NCBI GenBank assembly: GCA_019118645.1
Contig: DWYN01000074.1
Coordinates: forward strand, 1 to 50,121
Reading direction: 5' to 3'
DNA length: 50,121 nt
Origin: Candidatus Blautia excrementipullorum
Lineage (GTDB): Bacteria; Bacillota; Clostridia; Lachnospirales; Lachnospiraceae
This document shows, one piece after another, positions 17,341 to 25,287 of this stretch; position 1 is the first letter of the stretch; each line of letters starts with the position of its first letter. The position numbers and the translations under genes were made by a program. The notes under the pieces are model-generated. The model did not search any database. It was given only the letters and a program-made list of their open reading frames with translations, and was not told where the DNA came from.

Positions 17341-18220
17341 TATTGAAGAATATTATAACGCGGGAACCATCAAAGAGGCGGTGGAGCTTCTGAGAGAACA
17401 CCCGGAGGCCAGGATTATTTCCGGAGGAAGCGACGTGCTGATTAAAATCCGGGAGGGAAAGCTGGCCGGGACTTCCCTTGTTTGTATCCGGGATATCCGG
17501 GAGCTGAAGGGGGTGAAAAAAATGGACTCCGGCGATATCTATATCGGAGCGGGAACGGTATTTTCCCATATTGTCAATGACCAGGTAATACAGGAGAATA
17601 TTCCTGTTCTGGGAGAAGCCGTAGATCAGGTGGGAGGCCCGCAGATCCGGAATATCGGCACCATCGGCGGAAACATCTGCAATGGAGCAGTCAGCGCGGA
17701 CAGTGCTCCGGCCCTGTTTTCCTTAAATGCCCTTCTCCGGACGGCGGACGGAACGGGAGGAAGGACAGTTCCTGTCCGGGATTTCTATCTGGGACCGGGG
17801 AAGGTGGACATTAAGCCCGGAGAGATTCTGACCCACATTGTGATTCCGGAAAAAGAATATGCGGGATACCAGGGCCATTATATAAAATATTCCATGCGGC
17901 GGGCAATGGATATTGCCACTTTAAGCTGCTGCGTGATAAGCAAAATAGACCGGGAGAAAAATATTCTGGAGGATATCCGCATTACTTTCGGAGTGGCTGC
18001 GCCGGTTCCCTTCCGCTGCACCAGAACAGAGGAGGCGGTGAAGGGAGCAAAAGTAAACGAGGCCCTTTACCAGGCAATAGAAGACAAAGTCCGGGAGGAA
18101 ATCCATCCGAGAGATTCCTGGAGGGCGTCAAAAGCATTTCGTCTCCAGATCGGCGGGGAGATTGCAAAAAGAGCTCTGATCAGGACAGCAGAACTTGCGG
18201 CGGGAGGTGAGCGCAGATGA
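17333..18220 (+). CDS. xdhB: Xanthine dehydrogenase FAD-binding subunit
   Basis: 295 residues. CO-dehydrogenase-flavoprotein-type FAD domain with ISGGSDVLIKIREG near residue 30 (FAD pyrophosphate loop), GGPQIRNIGTIGGNICNG near 100-118 and DSAPAL after it, then the C-terminal domain. It passes electrons from the 2Fe-2S clusters to NAD+ or ferredoxin-type acceptors. Overlaps xdhA by 8 and xdhC by 4 bases (ATGA), so the three subunits are translationally coupled. It is the only FAD subunit in the window and might also serve XdhD, which lacks one. Confidence 0.94.
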   Translation: MYDIEEYYNAGTIKEAVELLREHPEARIISGGSDVLIKIREGKLAGTSLVCIRDIRELKGVKKMDSGDIYIGAGTVFSHIVNDQVIQENIPVLGEAVDQVGGPQIRNIGTIGGNICNGAVSADSAPALFSLNALLRTADGTGGRTVPVRDFYLGPGKVDIKPGEILTHIVIPEKEYAGYQGHYIKYSMRRAMDIATLSCCVISKIDREKNILEDIRITFGVAAPVPFRCTRTEEAVKGAKVNEALYQAIEDKVREEIHPRDSWRASKAFRLQIGGEIAKRALIRTAELAAGGERR

Positions 18221-18744
18221 AAGGGGATAAAATACTGGTTCATTGTACAGTAAACGGAAAAGAAACTGCCGAATATGTGGATCCCAGAGAATCCCTTCTG
18301 GAGATGCTGAGAAACCGTCTCGGACTCACCTCGGTAAAAAAAGGCTGCGAGGTAGGAGAATGCGGAGCCTGTACGGTAATCATAGACGGGGAGACCATTG
18401 ATTCCTGCATTTATCTGGCGGTATGGGCAGAAGGGAAAAATATCCGGACTCTGGAAGGACTGGAAAAGAACGGAGAACTGACCCGGATTCAGGAGGCGTT
18501 TATAGAGGAAGGCGCTGTGCAGTGCGGCTTCTGCACGCCGGGTTTCATAATGTCGGCAACGGTTCTCCTGGAGCGGGGAGAGACGCTGTCCAGAGAAAGC
18601 ATCAAAAAACAGATGTCGGGCAATCTCTGCCGCTGCACAGGATATCAGAATATTGTCAATGCAGTGGAAAAGGTCATGAAAGAAAATGAAAAAGCCGCGT
18701 CCCCAGACAAAAAGAAGCAGCAGGAGGACAGAAACGGAAGATGA
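18217..18744 (+). CDS. xdhC: Xanthine dehydrogenase 2Fe-2S subunit
   Basis: 175 residues. An N-terminal plant-type 2Fe-2S cluster (KKGCEVGECGACT plus a later Cys in IDSC) and a C-terminal helical 2Fe-2S cluster (CGFCTPGF and CRCTGY) in the standard order. It relays electrons from molybdenum to FAD. The C-terminal tail is charged and probably disordered. It starts within the ATGA overlap with xdhB and ends in a 4-base overlap with yqeB. Confidence 0.95.
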   Translation: MKGDKILVHCTVNGKETAEYVDPRESLLEMLRNRLGLTSVKKGCEVGECGACTVIIDGETIDSCIYLAVWAEGKNIRTLEGLEKNGELTRIQEAFIEEGAVQCGFCTPGFIMSATVLLERGETLSRESIKKQMSGNLCRCTGYQNIVNAVEKVMKENEKAASPDKKKQQEDRNGR

Positions 18745-19553
18745 CAGACAAGAACATAATTGTAGTCCGGGGCGGCGGAGATCTTGCCAGCGGGGTGATT
18801 CACAGACTTTACCGCTGCGGCTACCGGGTGCTGATTCTGGAGAGTGAAAAGCCCAGCGCCATCCGCAGGGAGGTGGCTTTCTGCGAAGCCATATACGATG
18901 GGGAAGCCTTTGTTGAGGGCGTTTTAAGCCATAAAATAGAGAGTGCGGATGAATGTTGGAAAGTATGGCAGATGAGAGAGATTCCCATTCTGACAGACGC
19001 AAAGGGGGAATCTATCCGTCTGCTGAAACCGGCTGCAGTGATCGACGGAATTCTTGCAAAAAGAAATCTGGGAACCAGCCGGAGCATGGCGCCTCTCACA
19101 ATCGCCCTGGGGCCTGGATTTACAGCGGGAGAGGATGTGGACTACGTGGTGGAGACCATGAGAGGACATGACCTGGGAAGAATTATCGATGAGGGGGAGG
19201 CTGCCCCCAACACGGGAATTCCGGGGATAATCGCAGGAGTAGGAAAAGAGCGGGTCATCCACGCGCCTGAATCCGGAAGGATTCAGAATAAGGCGAAAAT
19301 CGCGGATTTTGTGGAAAAAGGCCAGATAATCGCAAGGATTGGAAATGCTCCGGTAGCGGCTTCTCTTACAGGAGTGCTGCGGGGAATCATCCGCGACGGA
19401 TATGAAGTGAAGAAGGGAATGAAGATCGCAGATATCGATCCGCGCAGAGAACAGAAAAAGAACTGCAGCACGATTTCGGACAAGGCAAGATGCATTGCGG
19501 GAAGTGTGGTGGAGATTCTGCTGGCGGAGGGAGTGCTTCCCTGTGAAAAATAA
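18741..19553 (+). CDS. yqeB: Selenium-dependent molybdenum hydroxylase accessory protein YqeB
   Basis: 270 residues of the YqeB/EF2563 family, which travels with selenium-dependent Mo hydroxylases and selD. The N-terminus is a Rossmann-like VVRGGGDLASGVIHRL (residues about 8-23), followed by family blocks around SEKPSAIRREVAFCEA and a Cys/Gly-rich centre (GPGFTAGEDVDYVVET). It is thought to help insert or mature the labile selenium of the cofactor, but no reaction has been shown to my knowledge. It is coupled to xdhC by ATGA and overlaps yqeC by 11 bases if GTG 19543 is the yqeC start. Confidence 0.9.
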   Translation: MTDKNIIVVRGGGDLASGVIHRLYRCGYRVLILESEKPSAIRREVAFCEAIYDGEAFVEGVLSHKIESADECWKVWQMREIPILTDAKGESIRLLKPAAVIDGILAKRNLGTSRSMAPLTIALGPGFTAGEDVDYVVETMRGHDLGRIIDEGEAAPNTGIPGIIAGVGKERVIHAPESGRIQNKAKIADFVEKGQIIARIGNAPVAASLTGVLRGIIRDGYEVKKGMKIADIDPRREQKKNCSTISDKARCIAGSVVEILLAEGVLPCEK

Positions 19554-20277
19554 AGACGGTATTATGAGAAAACTTAAGATCCCTTTTCCCAAGTGCACGG
19601 CGATTGCCTTTACGGGAGGAGGGGGAAAGACCAGTCTGATTTTTCGCCTGGCAGAAGAACTGACAGAAAGAAAAAAAAGGACTATCATCGTTACAACGAC
19701 GCATATGGCATATGAGGCGGATCGTCCTTTTGCAGTAAACGGTGACTTGGGGACTGTTCGGAAGAACCTTTCCCATTGTGGATACACCATAGCAGCTTCC
19801 ATAGAAAAAGAAAGCGGGAAGCTCTGTGCTCTTCCGGAAGACCAGATGAGCGGTCTGAGAGATGAGTGCGATGTAATCCTGATTGAGGCGGACGGTTCCA
19901 GGAGACTGCCGCTGAAGGTGCCGGAAAGATGGGAACCGGTGATTCCGGACTTTGCGGATACTGTGGTGGGGGTGCTGGGACTGGATGCCCTGGGAAAACC
20001 TATCTGCCGGACATCCCACAGAGCAGAGCTTACTGCGGCTTTTCTGAAAAAAAAGCCGGAAGATACGGTGACGCCGGAGGACTTTGTGAAGATTGCGTCC
20101 TCTGAAAATGGCCTGAGAAAGAATGTGGGAGAGCGCTTTTACCGGGTGTATCTGAATAAGGCGGATACTCTCCCTTCACCTGAGGTCCCGGAAGAAATAT
20201 GCAGGGAGCTTAAGAAAAGAGGCATACAGGCAGCGTATGGAAGCCTGCGCCCAAAGAAAGCGGAGAATGGAAGATGA
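19543..20277 (+). CDS. yqeC: Selenium-dependent hydroxylase accessory protein YqeC
   Basis: About 244 residues with a P-loop FTGGGGKTS near residue 22 and a following TTTHMA segment, as in the YqeC family of putative nucleotide-binding proteins that co-occur with YqeB and selenium-dependent Mo hydroxylases. GTG 19543 has GGAGGGAG 9 bases upstream and overlaps the yqeB stop. The alternative ATG 19564 (7 codons later) has only a weak site. The stop overlaps the mocA start by ATGA. Biochemical role unknown; presumed NTP-dependent cofactor maturation. Confidence 0.87.
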   Translation: MKNKDGIMRKLKIPFPKCTAIAFTGGGGKTSLIFRLAEELTERKKRTIIVTTTHMAYEADRPFAVNGDLGTVRKNLSHCGYTIAASIEKESGKLCALPEDQMSGLRDECDVILIEADGSRRLPLKVPERWEPVIPDFADTVVGVLGLDALGKPICRTSHRAELTAAFLKKKPEDTVTPEDFVKIASSENGLRKNVGERFYRVYLNKADTLPSPEVPEEICRELKKRGIQAAYGSLRPKKAENGR

Positions 20278-20885
20278 AAATAGGAATGGTTCTTCTGGCG
20301 GCTGGTTTCAGCCGCCGGTTTGGCTCCAATAAACTTTTATACAAAATAGACGGAAAGCCCATGTACCTCATTGCCCTGGAACAACTTCGTCTGGCTCAGG
20401 AAGAGCTGACGGCGGAGACTTCCCTTTCCTGCAGACTTGCCGTTGTCACTCAATACGAAACAATCATAGAAACCGCGGAGCAAATGAAGGCGGAGACCGT
20501 CCGGAATCCTCATCCGGAGGAGGGAATCGCCTCCTCGCTGAAACTGGGGCTCCGGAACTTTTGGGACACGGACGCCTGTCTGTTTTCCGTGGCTGACCAG
20601 CCGTGGCTGACCGGAAAAACCATCACGGATCTTGTAAAACTTTTTCTGAAATCAGGAAAGGGGATGGCCTGCGCGGCGGAAAAAGGAGAACCGGGAAATC
20701 CATGTATTTTTTCCCGGAAGTATTATCCGGAGCTTCGAAAACTGTCCGGAGACAAAGGTGGAAAGCGCATCCTGCGGCAGCACCTGGAAGATGCGGCTCT
20801 TTTGGAGATTGGAGAGAGCCGGGAACTTACAGATGTGGATTTCAGAAGCGGCACGCTCAGAGAAGAAAAGAGGCTGCAAACATGA
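20274..20885 (+). CDS. mocA: Molybdenum cofactor cytidylyltransferase
   Basis: 203 residues. The nucleotidyltransferase signature LAAGFSRRFGSNKLL is at residues 8-22, with VADQPW near residue 100 and GNPCIF downstream, as in MocA and the E. coli paralogue YgfJ. It attaches CMP to molybdopterin, giving the dinucleotide form used by xanthine dehydrogenase-type enzymes. Last gene of the xdhABC-yqeBC-mocA run. Its 3' end overlaps the convergent AEC transporter gene by 29 bases, with no terminator seen between them. Confidence 0.93.
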   Translation: MKIGMVLLAAGFSRRFGSNKLLYKIDGKPMYLIALEQLRLAQEELTAETSLSCRLAVVTQYETIIETAEQMKAETVRNPHPEEGIASSLKLGLRNFWDTDACLFSVADQPWLTGKTITDLVKLFLKSGKGMACAAEKGEPGNPCIFSRKYYPELRKLSGDKGGKRILRQHLEDAALLEIGESRELTDVDFRSGTLREEKRLQT

Positions 20886-21774
20886 TTACCGGAATTGTCA
20901 GGATGGACAGCACGGTAGTGAAGGAAAAAAGCTCTGACGCATAGGCATGATTCTTGTTGTAAAGTATGGACATCATGGTAATTGTAGTGGCGGTAGGACA
21001 GGCGGATGCGATCAGCGTCGTATAGGCCACAGTGGAATCCAGCGGCAGGAAACTTAAAAATACCAGAACGGCAAGAGGAATTACAAGAAGCTTCAATACA
21101 GCTACTCTGTAAATCCTGAGATCCGTGCATATTTTTTTCAGATTGGAATGGGCAACGGAAAAACCGGCGATCATCATAGCCAGCGGTGTGTTCATATCCG
21201 CAATATAATTCATAGAATCCAGAAGAGGACCGGGGATTTTAAACTGAACAAAGAACAGCAGCATGGCCAGGACGGTAGACAGTACCATCGGGGACAGAAT
21301 TCCGTCTCTCAGATTTCTGAGCCGGAAGTTTCCCTTCATAAGGCTGAGGCCGTGGGTCCAGGTCAGAAGGTTAAAAACCGTCATATAAGCAGTCAGATAA
21401 AAGACGCCTTCATTTCCGAGGACACTTCCGATCAGAGGAATCCCGATAAAACCGCAGTTGGAATAAACAGCAGCATACCGTTCCAGCGGGAAATCGGATG
21501 AGCTGTTCCTGCGGATAAGGAGTGTCGAAATCAGAATTGCAATTATATGCGAGGCAACAGCGGCGGCAAAAGAAATCAGAAGGCCTGCTACCAGAGCTTC
21601 GTCATAATCTGTCTGATAAACTGTGATGATCAGACAGGGATTTACAATATTTAAAAGAAGATTGGAGATACATCTGCTTCCCTCAGGGCTGACAAGCCCG
21701 ATCCGGCAGCAGAAAATTCCCACAAGCAGAATAACCAGCATTTTGAACAGCTGGCTGACAATCAACAGAAACAT
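20857..21774 (-). CDS. AEC-family transporter
   Basis: 305 residues, about ten hydrophobic segments split in two halves of five, with YSNCGFIGIPLIGSVLG near residue 105 and ACPTATTITMMSILYN near 260, the matching half-repeat motifs of the auxin-efflux-carrier family. Members move organic anions such as malate, but substrates vary. It is the third gene of a minus-strand unit behind the two BMC shell genes, so it may serve the same pathway, for instance uptake of a purine-derived acid or export of a product. This is inferred from position only. Ends overlap mocA tail-to-tail. Confidence 0.88.
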   Translation of the reverse strand: MFLLIVSQLFKMLVILLVGIFCCRIGLVSPEGSRCISNLLLNIVNPCLIITVYQTDYDEALVAGLLISFAAAVASHIIAILISTLLIRRNSSSDFPLERYAAVYSNCGFIGIPLIGSVLGNEGVFYLTAYMTVFNLLTWTHGLSLMKGNFRLRNLRDGILSPMVLSTVLAMLLFFVQFKIPGPLLDSMNYIADMNTPLAMMIAGFSVAHSNLKKICTDLRIYRVAVLKLLVIPLAVLVFLSFLPLDSTVAYTTLIASACPTATTITMMSILYNKNHAYASELFSFTTVLSILTIPVIMFAASFLL

Positions 21775-21830
21775 TTTCTTTTGCCTTTCTCATAACCTCT
21801 GATTCTGCCTGAGAACCAGCGGGATTTTGC

Positions 21831-22121
21831 CTATGCGAAGTGATGCTTTGCAGCCTCTTCCTCCACGATGCGCACAGTTTCTCCGGAGGGATTGGAGATC
21901 ACTGCTGAGGCGATAATCTCGCAGGGAGGATTGTTTTTCACGCTGTCTACTGCGGCCGTGACTGCAGCTACATCTCCGCTTAAAAATACGGTGGTGTGTC
22001 CGCCGCATTTGGTATGCCAGGTACGGAAAGATACCTCGGATGCTTTAAGCATCTGGTCAATTACCAGGATTGCATTGCTGCTTCCCAGAACTTCTACTAA
22101 TCCAAAAGCGCCGTATGTCAT
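21831..22121 (-). CDS. Bacterial microcompartment (BMC-domain) shell protein, first paralogue
   Basis: 96 residues, the size of a single-domain hexameric BMC-H protein. The fold signature is visible: YGAFGLVEVLG, then IDQMLKASEV, a central loop TKCGGH, FLSGDVAAVTAAVDS, and ASAVISNPS. By comparison with PduA, the TKCGGH loop falls where the pore loop KIGSG lies, so a Cys and a His would line the pore. Start at 22121 was chosen because GAGGA lies 7 bases upstream; a start 7 codons earlier overlaps that site. Second gene of a BMC-BMC-AEC unit within the purine region. No pentamer (EutN/CcmL-type) gene is nearby. Confidence 0.9.
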   Translation of the reverse strand: MTYGAFGLVEVLGSSNAILVIDQMLKASEVSFRTWHTKCGGHTTVFLSGDVAAVTAAVDSVKNNPPCEIIASAVISNPSGETVRIVEEEAAKHHFA

Positions 22122-22174
22122 AATGATTTCCTCACTTTGCATTAAATTTCATTTCAGTTTTGGCTGTGTTTTGC

Positions 22175-22474
22175 TTATTTATTTATTGTCATCTGCAGCG
22201 CCACTTCCGTATCAGAAGTAGGAGATGCGATAACGGTATGATTTACGATCCTGGCAAGGGGCTTTGCCGTTTCAAGGGCAGCTTCCATAGCCGCGTTTAC
22301 ATCGGAAACAGAACCTCTCATTTTTACACAGGCGCCGCTTTTCAGTCGGTTGCGCTCTACGCCCTGGATTTTTACGTTAGCTGCCTTGGAAGCAGCATCG
22401 AGAGCCACAAAACAGGCAACAAGGTTGTCCAGTTCAAATACACCTACTGCCATTCCGCTATAATTCTCTGCCAT
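22175..22474 (-). CDS. Bacterial microcompartment (BMC-domain) shell protein, second paralogue
   Basis: 99 residues, also BMC-H size: MAVGVFELDNL (residues 8-18), ALDAASKAANVKIQGVE, a pore-region loop RLKSGA, VKMRGSVSDVNAAMEAA, and HTVIASPTSD. It is clearly diverged from its neighbour, so the two are not a recent duplication. It is the first gene of the minus-strand unit, with GGAGGAGG 5 bases before the start and a good promoter (22558-22586). Shell proteins alone do not reveal the cargo; the surrounding genes suggest purine-derived metabolites. Confidence 0.9.
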   Translation of the reverse strand: MAENYSGMAVGVFELDNLVACFVALDAASKAANVKIQGVERNRLKSGACVKMRGSVSDVNAAMEAALETAKPLARIVNHTVIASPTSDTEVALQMTINK

Positions 22475-22557
22475 AATACCTCCTCCATCGTTTCTGCTTT
22501 TATTCTCTGACGATTTTTGATCCGCTACGGTTCCATGCGGTGAAATTCTTTAAAAAC

Positions 22558-22586
22558 AGTATACCTTTTTTGACGAAAGATTACAA
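22558..22586 (-). promoter_or_regulatory. Promoter of the BMC-BMC-AEC unit
   Basis: On the minus strand: TTGTAA (22586-22581), 17-base spacer, TATACT (22563-22558). The predicted leader is about 75 bases. Near-consensus vegetative sigma-factor promoter. Confidence 0.7.
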
Positions 22587-22727
22587 GAGAAATCAACAGA
22601 AAAAAAGATAAAAAATGTGGTTTTATGTTGAATTTCATATTGGATTGATGTGGATGAAAAAAACCAGGGAAAAACAGAAAATGGGCGGAAATCTGAAGAC
22701 AGAATAGCAGGGAATAAAATATCAGGG

Positions 22728-22757
22728 TTGTGTGCGCGGCAGAAAAAATGATATAAT
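22728..22757 (+). promoter_or_regulatory. Promoter of the MATE gene
   Basis: TTGTGT (22728-22733), 18-base spacer, perfect TATAAT (22752-22757) preceded by TGA (extended -10). Leader of about 13 bases. Confidence 0.6.
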
Positions 22758-22776
22758 CAAAAACGGGTGAGGAAAA

Positions 22777-24150
22777 ATGAAAGTACATCAGACAGATTTT
22801 TCAAAAGGAAATGTATACAAAAATATTATGGAGGTGGCTGTGCCGATGACGCTGGCACAGCTCCTGAATTTATTATATAACATTGTGGACCGCATGTATA
22901 TCGGAAGAATACCGGAAGTGGGGAGAGTCGCCCTGACCGGAGTGGGAGTCTGCTTTCCGGTCATTACGCTGATTACGGCGTTTACCTATCTTTTCGGAAA
23001 CGGCGGAAGTCCGCTGTGCGCTATGGAAATGGGGAGAGGCAACCGGGATGAAGCGGAGAAGCTGATGGGAAACACGTTTTCCATGCTGCTGATCGTCAGT
23101 GTGATCCTTATGGCCGTGGGATATCTTTTTTATCAGCCGATTTTATATGCTTTCGGAGCCAGCGACACGACATTTGCATATGCCAGAGACTATTTATTGA
23201 TCTACATAGCGGGTACTCCGGCGGTAATGACGGCGCTGGGCCTGAATCCCTTTATCAACTGTCAGGGATTCGGAAATATGGGAATGCTGACCGTGCTGAT
23301 CGGTGCAGTGCTGAACTTTGTTCTGGATCCGCTGTTTATTTTTGTCTTTCATATGGGAGTGAGAGGCGCTGCCGTCGCCACAATTATTTCTCAGATCTGT
23401 TCCGCCCTCTGGGTATTGAAGTTCCTGACCGGGAAGCGGGCGGTTCTCCGCCTGAAAAAGGAATCCATGGCAATTCAGTGGAAACGTGTCTGCAGTATTA
23501 TGGGACTGGGAATTTCCGGATTTATGATGGCTTTTACCAACAGTCTGGTGCAGATTTTCTGCAACGCCACCCTCCAGACTTACGGAGGAGACATTTACGT
23601 GGGCGTTATGACGGTGCTGAACTCGGTGAGAGATATCTCCACTCTGATTGTTCAGGGCCTTGGAAACGGGGCTTCTCCGGTTATGAGCTTCAACTACGGG
23701 GAGAAGGCGTACTGGAAGGTGCGCAAGGCGATTAAGTTTCTTACGCTCGCCGGCGGAGCTTACACCATACTTTTCTGGGCGGTGATCGAGGCGGTTCCTG
23801 AGTTCTTTATCCGGATATTCAACAGTGAGCCGGAGCTGATTGAGAAAGGGGTTTCCGCTCTTCATATTTATTTCTTCGGCTTTTGCTTTATGGCGCTTCA
23901 GTTTACGGCCCAGAGTGTGTTTGTGGCTCTTGGAAAGTCAAAGAGGGCAACATTTTTCTCTATTTTCCGAAAAGTAATTATCGTAGTTCCTCTGACAGTC
24001 CTCCTCCCGAGAATCGCGGGACTGGGCGTCAACGGAGTATTCTGGGCGGAGCCCATCTCCAATCTGATCGGCGGATGCGCAAGCTTTTTTACCATGCTTC
24101 TTACGATTCTGCCGGAACTGAAGAGAGAGGAGACCAGCAGTATAAAATGA
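22777..24150 (+). CDS. MATE-family multidrug/metabolite efflux transporter
   Basis: 457 residues with about 12 hydrophobic segments in two homologous halves (PMTLAQLLNLLYNIVDRMYIG at the N-terminus; GISGFMMAFTNSLVQIF at about 245 in the second half), as in the MATE family of Na+ or H+-driven exporters. GTGAGG precedes the start. Single-gene unit with its own promoter and a strong terminator. Its location inside the purine region is suggestive (for example efflux of purines or urate), but MATE genes are common and the substrate is unknown. Confidence 0.92.
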   Translation: MKVHQTDFSKGNVYKNIMEVAVPMTLAQLLNLLYNIVDRMYIGRIPEVGRVALTGVGVCFPVITLITAFTYLFGNGGSPLCAMEMGRGNRDEAEKLMGNTFSMLLIVSVILMAVGYLFYQPILYAFGASDTTFAYARDYLLIYIAGTPAVMTALGLNPFINCQGFGNMGMLTVLIGAVLNFVLDPLFIFVFHMGVRGAAVATIISQICSALWVLKFLTGKRAVLRLKKESMAIQWKRVCSIMGLGISGFMMAFTNSLVQIFCNATLQTYGGDIYVGVMTVLNSVRDISTLIVQGLGNGASPVMSFNYGEKAYWKVRKAIKFLTLAGGAYTILFWAVIEAVPEFFIRIFNSEPELIEKGVSALHIYFFGFCFMALQFTAQSVFVALGKSKRATFFSIFRKVIIVVPLTVLLPRIAGLGVNGVFWAEPISNLIGGCASFFTMLLTILPELKREETSSIK

Positions 24151-24215
24151 TAAAAAAGGCGCTCCTGAAAGCAGCAGATGTACTTTGTACAGAAGCTTTC
24201 AGGAGCGTCTTTTTC
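24151..24215. terminator. Bidirectional terminator between MATE gene and arcC
   Basis: A 15-bp stem with one G-T pair (24158-24172 with 24195-24209), containing a small inner hairpin TGTAC-TTT-GTACA. An A-run lies on the left and a T-run on the right, so it can stop transcription from both convergent genes. Confidence 0.93.
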
Positions 24216-24218
24216 CTT

Positions 24219-25163
24219 TTACAGGTGTATTCTTGTTCCGGTTTTTCCCATAATCCCGTCACGGGCCTTGTTGAGGTGGGTGATCAGAGCGGAGCGCTCC
24301 GGATCAGAAGATGCAAAATCAACGGCAGCCTGTACTTTGGGAAGCATGGAGCCGGCGGCAAATTGGCCTTCCTCAATATACTTTTCTGCCTGGGAAACCG
24401 TCAGATCTTCCAGCCATTCCTCGTTTTCCCTGCCGAAATGAATGGCGACTTTTTCTACAGCGGTCAGAATAATCAGCATATCCGCCCCCAGTTTTTTTGC
24501 CAGAAGGCAGCTTGCAAAATCCTTGTCGATAACGGCGGAAGCCCCTTTCAGGTGATCTCCCTGGAGAGTAACCGGAATTCCGCCGCCTCCGCAGCAGATT
24601 ACGATTTTATTGGCGTCTACAAGGCTGTTGATGGCGTCCTGCTCTACGATTTCGATGGGCTTTGGAGAGGCAACCACTCTGCGGTATCCGCGCCCGGCGT
24701 CTTCCTTCATAATGTAGCCGTAGGCTTTTTCCGCATGCTCTGCCTGTTCCTTTGTCATAAAGTGGCCGATGGGTTTGCTGGGATTCTGGAAAGCGGGGTC
24801 GTCAGGATCTACACGAACCTGAGTGACCACAGTGACCACCGGCGTGCGGACGAAGCCTCTTTTGCGCAGCTCTTCCCGAAGGGCGTTCTGAAGGTCATAC
24901 CCGATGTATGCCTGACTCATTGCCACACAGACGGAAAGTGGCGTGTTGGGCTGCTGAGGATCCTCCCTTGAGAGAGCGGCCATGGCGTTGTTGATCATGC
25001 CTACCTGGGGGCCGTTCCCATGGACAACCACCACCTGATGGCCGTCTTCGATAAGATCGCAGAGAGCCTGAGCAGTCGATTTTACGGCAATCATCTGTTC
25101 CGGGAGAGTATTTCCCAAAGCATTGCCTCCAAGTGCAATGACGATTCGTTTGCGTTTGTACAT
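24219..25163 (-). CDS. arcC: Carbamate kinase
   Basis: 314 residues. Amino-acid-kinase fold with VIALGGNALG at the N-terminus, VVHGNGPQVG near 45, CCGGGGIPV near 210, and DKDFASCLLA, all typical of ArcC. In the catabolic direction it makes ATP, ammonia and CO2 from carbamoyl phosphate and ADP. It is the last gene of ygeX-ygeY-ygeW-arcC, where the carbamoyl phosphate would come from YgeW. ATG 25163 follows AGGAGG; a GTG 4 codons earlier would overlap that site. A terminator-like hairpin lies just upstream, between ygeW and arcC. Confidence 0.96.
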   Translation of the reverse strand: MYKRKRIVIALGGNALGNTLPEQMIAVKSTAQALCDLIEDGHQVVVVHGNGPQVGMINNAMAALSREDPQQPNTPLSVCVAMSQAYIGYDLQNALREELRKRGFVRTPVVTVVTQVRVDPDDPAFQNPSKPIGHFMTKEQAEHAEKAYGYIMKEDAGRGYRRVVASPKPIEIVEQDAINSLVDANKIVICCGGGGIPVTLQGDHLKGASAVIDKDFASCLLAKKLGADMLIILTAVEKVAIHFGRENEEWLEDLTVSQAEKYIEEGQFAAGSMLPKVQAAVDFASSDPERSALITHLNKARDGIMGKTGTRIHL

Positions 25164-25191
25164 GTAAATCTCCACCTCCTGTCGAATATTG

Positions 25192-25231
25192 AAAAAAGAG
25201 AATCCTGCAGAAAAGAATTCTGCAGGATCTC
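25192..25231 (-). terminator. Terminator-like hairpin between ygeW and arcC
   Basis: On the minus strand, an 11-bp perfect stem ATCCTGCAGAA / TTCTGCAGGAT (25228-25218 with 25212-25202) with a 5-base loop, followed by TCTC and six T. It sits inside the operon about 60 bases after the ygeW stop and just before the arcC ribosome site, so it should reduce arcC expression unless read through. Confidence 0.8.
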
Positions 25232-25287
25232 GTTATATCCATAATACATTTCTTCCTGTCTGCCGCGGCAGACGCAGTAAGGAAAAA

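Larger units (their letters stand above)
22475..22776. other. Divergent intergenic region between the BMC unit and the MATE gene
   Basis: 302 bases without a gene. It holds the minus-strand BMC promoter (22558-22586) and the plus-strand MATE promoter (22728-22757). The middle is AT-rich and shows no further clear structure. Confidence 0.7.

Noticed and set aside
12328..20885. Selenocysteine (in-frame TGA with SECIS) in the selenium-linked hydroxylases
   Set aside because: xdhD, xdhABC, yqeB and yqeC are all uninterrupted; in this enzyme class selenium is a labile cofactor ligand, so no recoding is needed.
21831..22474. The two BMC genes as a recent tandem duplication
   Set aside because: Their proteins share only the BMC fold pattern and differ at most positions, so they are distinct paralogues.
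23883..24971. Plus-strand open frame spanning the MATE gene end, the terminator and arcC
   Set aside because: It crosses a strong bidirectional terminator and is a shadow of the MATE gene and arcC.
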